From contig NZ_JBDUUH010000007.1 of assembly GCF_039939195.1 (NCBI RefSeq), forward strand, positions 186,001-250,000: 64,000 bases of DNA, written 5' to 3'. Below are positions 60,586-64,000 of the stretch, piece by piece. The notes under the pieces are model-generated. The model did not search any database. It saw only the letters and a program-made list of their open reading frames with translations, and had not been told where the DNA came from. The translations under genes and the position numbers were made by a program. The number at the start of each line of letters is the position of its first letter. The first letter of the stretch is position 1. This DNA comes from Foliimonas ilicis (GTDB lineage: Bacteria; Pseudomonadota; Alphaproteobacteria; Rhizobiales; Rhizobiaceae).

Positions 60586-60795
60586 TGCGTCCTTCGAGGC
60601 TCGCTTTGCTCGCACCTCAGGATGAGGAAAGTTGCGGTCAAAAGTCAGATGAAGTGCGTTCGAACTCAGTCTTTTCGACTCTACAACGCCTTCGTCCTTG
60701 CCCACCTCCCTCATCCTGAGGTGCGAGCAAAGCGAGCCTCGAAGGACGCACTAACAGGCACGAACCTTCCTCATCCTGAGCTTGTCGAAGGACGC
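60586..60795. repeat. Dispersed repeat cluster between tctC and tctB
   Basis: Copy A (60586-60627) and copy B (60709-60750) are perfect 42-base inverted copies of one another, so the message could form a long stem. Copy B contains CCTCATCCTGAGGTGCGAGC followed by AAAGCGAGCCTCGAAGGACG. Copy C (60769-60795) is a shortened version ending in GAGCTTGTCGAAGGACGCA. I recall this family as abundant intergenic repeats in alphaproteobacterial genomes. The pair may stabilise tctC mRNA or lower tctBA expression. Confidence 0.85.
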
Positions 60796-60844
60796 ACAAC
60801 ATGGCCGCTAGTCACAACTTGACCGCTAAACAGGTAGATACGGC

Positions 60845-61306
60845 ATGAAATCCTACTCCATCGACCCCTCAAACGGGCTTTGCGGAGCCATTTTCGTCGG
60901 GGCTGGCCTGTTTTTCCTGATGCAATCGCTCGATCTGGAAATCGGCACGGCGTTCCGCATGGGACCGGGCTATTTCCCACTCGTCCTCGCCTGCATCATG
61001 ATCATCCTCGGCATCGTCATCTTCGTGCAGGCATTGCGCGTCGAGGGGGAGCCGATCGGCCATATTGCCTGGCGCGGAATGGCATTCATCCTGTTCGCGC
61101 CGATCTTCTTCGGTCTGACCGTGCGCGGCCTTGGCTTCGTTCCGGCAATTTTCTTCACCGGCCTGATCGCGGCCTTCGCCAGCAGCCGCATGAAGCCCGG
61201 AGTAGCCCTCTTGCTCGTCGCCGGCCTGACAATTTTCTCCGTAGTCGTCTTCAGCTATGCGCTAGGGCTGCCCTTCCAGCGCTTCGGCCCTTGGGTGAGG
61301 TTTTAG
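60845..61306 (+). CDS. tctB: Tripartite tricarboxylate transporter small membrane subunit TctB
   Basis: This 153-residue protein has four membrane helices (GAIFVGAGLFFLMQ, GYFPLVLACIMIILGIVIFV, FILFAPIFFGLTVRGLGFVPAIFFTGLIAAF, VALLLVAGLTIFSVVVFSYALGL) and the typical GPGYFP motif after helix 1. It pairs with TctA, which starts 3 bases after its stop. Confidence 0.9.
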   Translation: MKSYSIDPSNGLCGAIFVGAGLFFLMQSLDLEIGTAFRMGPGYFPLVLACIMIILGIVIFVQALRVEGEPIGHIAWRGMAFILFAPIFFGLTVRGLGFVPAIFFTGLIAAFASSRMKPGVALLLVAGLTIFSVVVFSYALGLPFQRFGPWVRF

Positions 61307-61309
61307 GCG

Positions 61310-62815
61310 ATGGAACTCTTTGACAATCTGGCGCTCGGTTTCTCGACCGCCTCCACGCTATGGAATCTGTTTTTCTGTCTCATCGGCGTTCTGCTGGGAA
61401 CGTTGATCGGCGTTCTGCCGGGCATTGGCGCGACAGCGACCATCGCCATGCTTTTGCCGATCACCTTCCAGCTTGAGCCTGTATCCTCGCTCATCATGCT
61501 GGCCGGCATCTATTACGGCGCGCAATATGGCGGCTCGACCACGGCAATTCTGATCAACATGCCGGGCGAATCCTCATCCGCCGTAACGGCCATCGACGGC
61601 TACCAGATGGCCCGAAAAGGTCGTGCGGGCGTAGCACTTGCCACCGCCGCGATCGGTTCGTTCTTCGCCGGAACCGTTTCGACCTTCCTGGTTGCCATTT
61701 TCGCACCGCCGCTGACGCTGATTGCGCTGAAATTCGGTGCCGCCGAGTATTTCTCGCTGATGGTCGTGGGCTTGGTGTCCTCGGTCGCACTTGCGCACGG
61801 CTCGGTCATCAAGGCGCTGGCGATGCTCGTGCTTGGCCTGCTTCTGGGCCTCGTCGGCACCGATATTTACACGGGCACACCCCGCTTCACGCTTGGAATC
61901 CGGGAATATGCCGACGGGCTGAATTTCGTCGCGGTCGCTGTCGGCATTTTCGGCGTGGCTGAAATCCTGCGCAATCTCGAAAACGAGAGCGGACGCTCGG
62001 TCCTGATGTCGAAAGTCAGCGGTCTCATGCCGACCAAGGACGATTTCAAGCAAATGGCAGGGCCGATCCTGCGCGGCACGGCACTTGGTTCCGTGCTTGG
62101 CATTCTGCCCGGTGGCGGCGCGATCCTTGCCTCATTCGCCTCCTACACGGTTGAAAAACGCGTTTCCAAACACCCGGAAGAATTCGGTAAAGGTGCCATT
62201 GCAGGCGTCGCAGGACCGGAATCGGCAAACAATGCAGGCGCACAGACCTCTTTCATTCCGCTTCTGACGCTCGGAATTCCGGCAAATCCGGTCATGGCGC
62301 TGATGATCGGCGCAATGATCATTCAGGGCATCGTGCCCGGACCCAACGTCGCGGTCGAACAACCCGCTCTTTTCTGGGGCATCATCGCCTCGATGTGGAT
62401 CGGCAATCTGATGCTGATCGTGCTCAACCTGCCGCTGATCGGGCTTTGGGTGAAGCTGCTGACGATCCCGTATTACATGTTGTTCCCGATCATCATGGCG
62501 TTCTGCGCAATCGGCGTCTACAGCGTCAATTCCAATGTCTACGACCTCTATGCCGTCGCCTTCTTCGGCTTTATCGGCTACGTGCTGACCAAGCTTCGCT
62601 GCGAGCCCGCGCCTTTGCTCCTCGGCTTCGTTCTTGGTCCGCTTCTTGAAGAAAACCTCCGCCGCGCCATGATCCTGTCGCGCGGCGATCCGATGACTTT
62701 CATCAGCCGGCCCATAAGTGCGACCCTGCTTTTCATCGCGCTTGCTGTGCTGATCGTCGTTTTCCTGCCAAGCGTCAGAAAGAAGCGCGACGAGGTGTTC
62801 GTCGAGGAAGATTGA
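61310..62815 (+). CDS. tctA: Tripartite tricarboxylate transporter large membrane subunit TctA
   Basis: This 501-residue protein has 10-12 membrane helices and the TctA repeats GVLPGIGATATIAMLLPITF and GILPGGGAILASFASYTVEK, plus YYGAQYGGSTTAILINMPGE and PESANNAGAQTSFIPLLTLGIPANPVMALMIGAM. It is the ion-coupled permease of the TctABC system. Length and motifs are complete. Confidence 0.94.
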   Translation: MELFDNLALGFSTASTLWNLFFCLIGVLLGTLIGVLPGIGATATIAMLLPITFQLEPVSSLIMLAGIYYGAQYGGSTTAILINMPGESSSAVTAIDGYQMARKGRAGVALATAAIGSFFAGTVSTFLVAIFAPPLTLIALKFGAAEYFSLMVVGLVSSVALAHGSVIKALAMLVLGLLLGLVGTDIYTGTPRFTLGIREYADGLNFVAVAVGIFGVAEILRNLENESGRSVLMSKVSGLMPTKDDFKQMAGPILRGTALGSVLGILPGGGAILASFASYTVEKRVSKHPEEFGKGAIAGVAGPESANNAGAQTSFIPLLTLGIPANPVMALMIGAMIIQGIVPGPNVAVEQPALFWGIIASMWIGNLMLIVLNLPLIGLWVKLLTIPYYMLFPIIMAFCAIGVYSVNSNVYDLYAVAFFGFIGYVLTKLRCEPAPLLLGFVLGPLLEENLRRAMILSRGDPMTFISRPISATLLFIALAVLIVVFLPSVRKKRDEVFVEED

Positions 62816-62888
62816 TCGCGAACTATTGACCAAACATGCCGCACAGTTGAAAAGCGACCGCGTGATCGCAAAAAATTGCAGACTTTTT

Positions 62889-62957
62889 GGATGCGATCAT
62901 GCGACAAAACAAAGGGTTAGAGCCGTCATATGATTCCGTCAGGAAGCTCTGATCGCT
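62889..62957. repeat. Possible remnant of a dispersed Rhizobiales repeat
   Basis: The stretch around CAAAACAAAGGGTTAGAGC and the following GATTCCGTCAGG resembles, from memory, a common short intergenic repeat of Brucella/Ochrobactrum genomes. The match is degenerate and unverified. Confidence 0.3.
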
Positions 62958-62958
62958 C

Positions 62959-63044
62959 GCGGACGTGGCGAAATCGGTATACGCAACAGACTTAAAATCT
63001 GTCGACCTCTGGTCTTGCGGGTTCAAGTCCCGCCGTCCGCACCA
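62959..63044 (+). tRNA. tRNA-Leu, anticodon UAA
   Basis: An 86-base tRNA: acceptor stem GCGGACG/CGTCCGC with discriminator A and encoded CCA, anticodon arm ACAGA-CTTAAAA-TCTGT giving anticodon TAA, a long variable arm typical of class II tRNAs, and the GGTTCAAGTCC T-arm. It decodes UUA (and UUG by wobble). Confidence 0.95.
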
Positions 63045-63110
63045 TATGTGTCATTCGCAGGCCATCCGGGCCGCACCTCAGCACACACCTTTGCAAAAGG
63101 CCGAGATTTC

Positions 63111-64000
63111 ATGACCGATCTGTTTTCTCCCATTAAATTAGGCAATCTCGAACTCCCGAACCGCATAGCAGTCGCCCCGATGTGCCAATACTCGGCCGAT
63201 GATGGCTCGGCGACGGAGTGGCATTTGCAGCATTGGATGAACCTCGCCATGTCCGGAGCGGGCATGATCACCGTCGAAATGACCGATGTCGAACGGCGCG
63301 GACGCATCTCGCACGGCTGCCTCGGCCTCTATTCCGACGCCAATGAAGACGCTGCGAAACGTACGCTGGACGCGGCCAAGCGCGTCGCCATTCCGGGAAC
63401 GAAATTCGGCGTTCAGCTTGCCCATGCCGGGCGCAAGGCCTCGAACCAGCGCCCATGGGAAGGCGGCGGACCGCTGACTGCCGATCAGGACCCCTGGCCA
63501 ATCGTTTCGGCGTCGGCTGTCGCTTATGACGATGGCTGGCAGACGCCGCATGCGCTTTCGGAAGAAGAAATCGAGGCGATGGTCGAGCGTTTCGCCGAAG
63601 CCGCAAAACGTGCCGCGCGTGTCGGTTACGATTTCATCGAACTTCATTCCGCGCATGGCTATCTTCTGCACCAATTCATCTCGCCGCTTTCGAACAAGCG
63701 TACGGATCGGTTTGGCGGATCGTTGGAAAACCGCATGCGCTTTCCTGTTGCCGTCGCAAAAGCAGTGGCAAAGGCAGCACCTGATCTGATGATCGGCGCA
63801 CGCATTTCCGTTACGGATTGGGTCGAAGGCGGGCTGACGGTCGAGGAAGGTGTAGAGGTCGCACGCGCCTACAAGGAAGCCGGGCTTTCCTACATCTGCT
63901 GCTCGAGCGGAGGCAATTCCCCGCTTCAGAAAATCCCGACCGGCCCCGGCTATCAGGTTCACCTTGCCGAAAAGGTCAGTCGCGAGGCTGGCATTCCGAC
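63111..64000 (+). CDS. Old Yellow Enzyme-family NADH:flavin oxidoreductase (YqjM-like), 3' end outside the window
   Basis: The frame runs from ATG 63111 to the window end, giving 296 residues of a protein that is usually near 370. It begins MTDLFSPIKLGNLELPNRIAVAPMCQYSADDG. Cys in APMCQYSA, followed by the FGVQLAHAGRKAS and ELHSAHGYLLHQF motifs with the catalytic His/His pair, marks the thermophilic-like (YqjM/XenA) class. It reduces activated C=C bonds with FMN and NAD(P)H. Physiological substrate unknown. Confidence 0.92.
   Translation, partial: MTDLFSPIKLGNLELPNRIAVAPMCQYSADDGSATEWHLQHWMNLAMSGAGMITVEMTDVERRGRISHGCLGLYSDANEDAAKRTLDAAKRVAIPGTKFGVQLAHAGRKASNQRPWEGGGPLTADQDPWPIVSASAVAYDDGWQTPHALSEEEIEAMVERFAEAAKRAARVGYDFIELHSAHGYLLHQFISPLSNKRTDRFGGSLENRMRFPVAVAKAVAKAAPDLMIGARISVTDWVEGGLTVEEGVEVARAYKEAGLSYICCSSGGNSPLQKIPTGPGYQVHLAEKVSREAGIP

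Noticed and set aside
60586..60795. CRISPR-like array
   Set aside because: Repeats are inverted, of unequal length and only three in number, with no regular spacers. They fit a dispersed intergenic repeat family.
62959..63044. Genomic-island attachment site at tRNA-Leu
   Set aside because: No integrase or repeated tRNA end was seen on either side within the window; the flanking genes look like core genes.

Overview
The window is a 64 kb stretch of a gene-dense alphaproteobacterial chromosome, most probably a member of the Brucellaceae (Brucella/Ochrobactrum group). The evidence is the gene content (purL-bolA-grxD, rpsD, murI, icd, alaS-recA, a sufS2-B-C-D-S1-T-A type operon), the codon bias of the translated genes, and stress promoters of the alphaproteobacterial EcfG type. 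The assignment rests on recognising protein families, not on a database search. I see no rRNA operon, insertion sequence, prophage, integrase or CRISPR array. The only RNA gene found is one tRNA-Leu near the right end.

Layout. 0-5 kb: 3' part of purL, bolA, monothiol glutaredoxin, a drug-efflux MFS pump, ttcA and rpsD. 5-10.5 kb: a divergent HxlR regulator/NAD(P)-binding protein pair, a DUF3008 stress protein, murI-trmJ, icd and a secreted PRC-barrel protein. 10.5-17.5 kb: alaS, recA with putative SOS boxes, the pseudouridine catabolism pair psuK-psuG, a TfoX-N protein and a GFA-family protein. 17.5-25.6 kb: the SUF iron-sulfur cluster operon on the minus strand, with two cysteine desulfurases and two unexpected passengers, a cupin and an integral membrane protein. 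25.8-35 kb: an alpha/beta hydrolase, a PaiB-like protein, a phytase-like secreted protein, anmK, tyrS, a giant AsmA/YhdP-like protein and a one-cysteine Bcp peroxiredoxin. 35-39.6 kb: a cluster of very small stress-type genes (a 24-aa membrane microprotein, CsbD, DUF883, DUF6074, ABM and Dabb proteins), several behind GGAAC-N16/17-CGTT promoters. 39.7-43.6 kb: a leader ORF plus cfa, 5-formyl-THF cyclo-ligase, and an Lrp/AsnC regulator divergent from ald. 43.6-54.6 kb: an OmpA-like protein, a cysK-alaX-sseA-GNAT operon, an orphan ChrR-like cupin, an SDR, an MFS transporter, a DEAD-box helicase with a long leader, and ilvA-DUF1697. 54.8-64 kb: trkH, a lipoprotein hydrolase, adenine deaminase, a tripartite tricarboxylate transporter (tctC-tctB-tctA) with dispersed repeats between tctC and tctB, tRNA-Leu, and the 5' part of an Old Yellow Enzyme homologue.

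Most of the window is ordinary core chromosome. The most interesting signal is the 35-39 kb region. Three exact matches to the EcfG (general stress response) promoter consensus lie within 2.5 kb. One drives a complete 24-codon membrane-protein gene that is too short for normal gene callers, with its own Shine-Dalgarno sequence and terminator. Two variant matches (CATT at -10) sit upstream of DUF883 and DUF3008 genes. Other points worth a look are the membrane gene with unusual codon use wedged into the suf operon, a ChrR-like protein that has lost its zinc cysteines, a translationally coupled leader ORF before cfa, and a gene whose C-terminal codons are supplied by a palindromic element.
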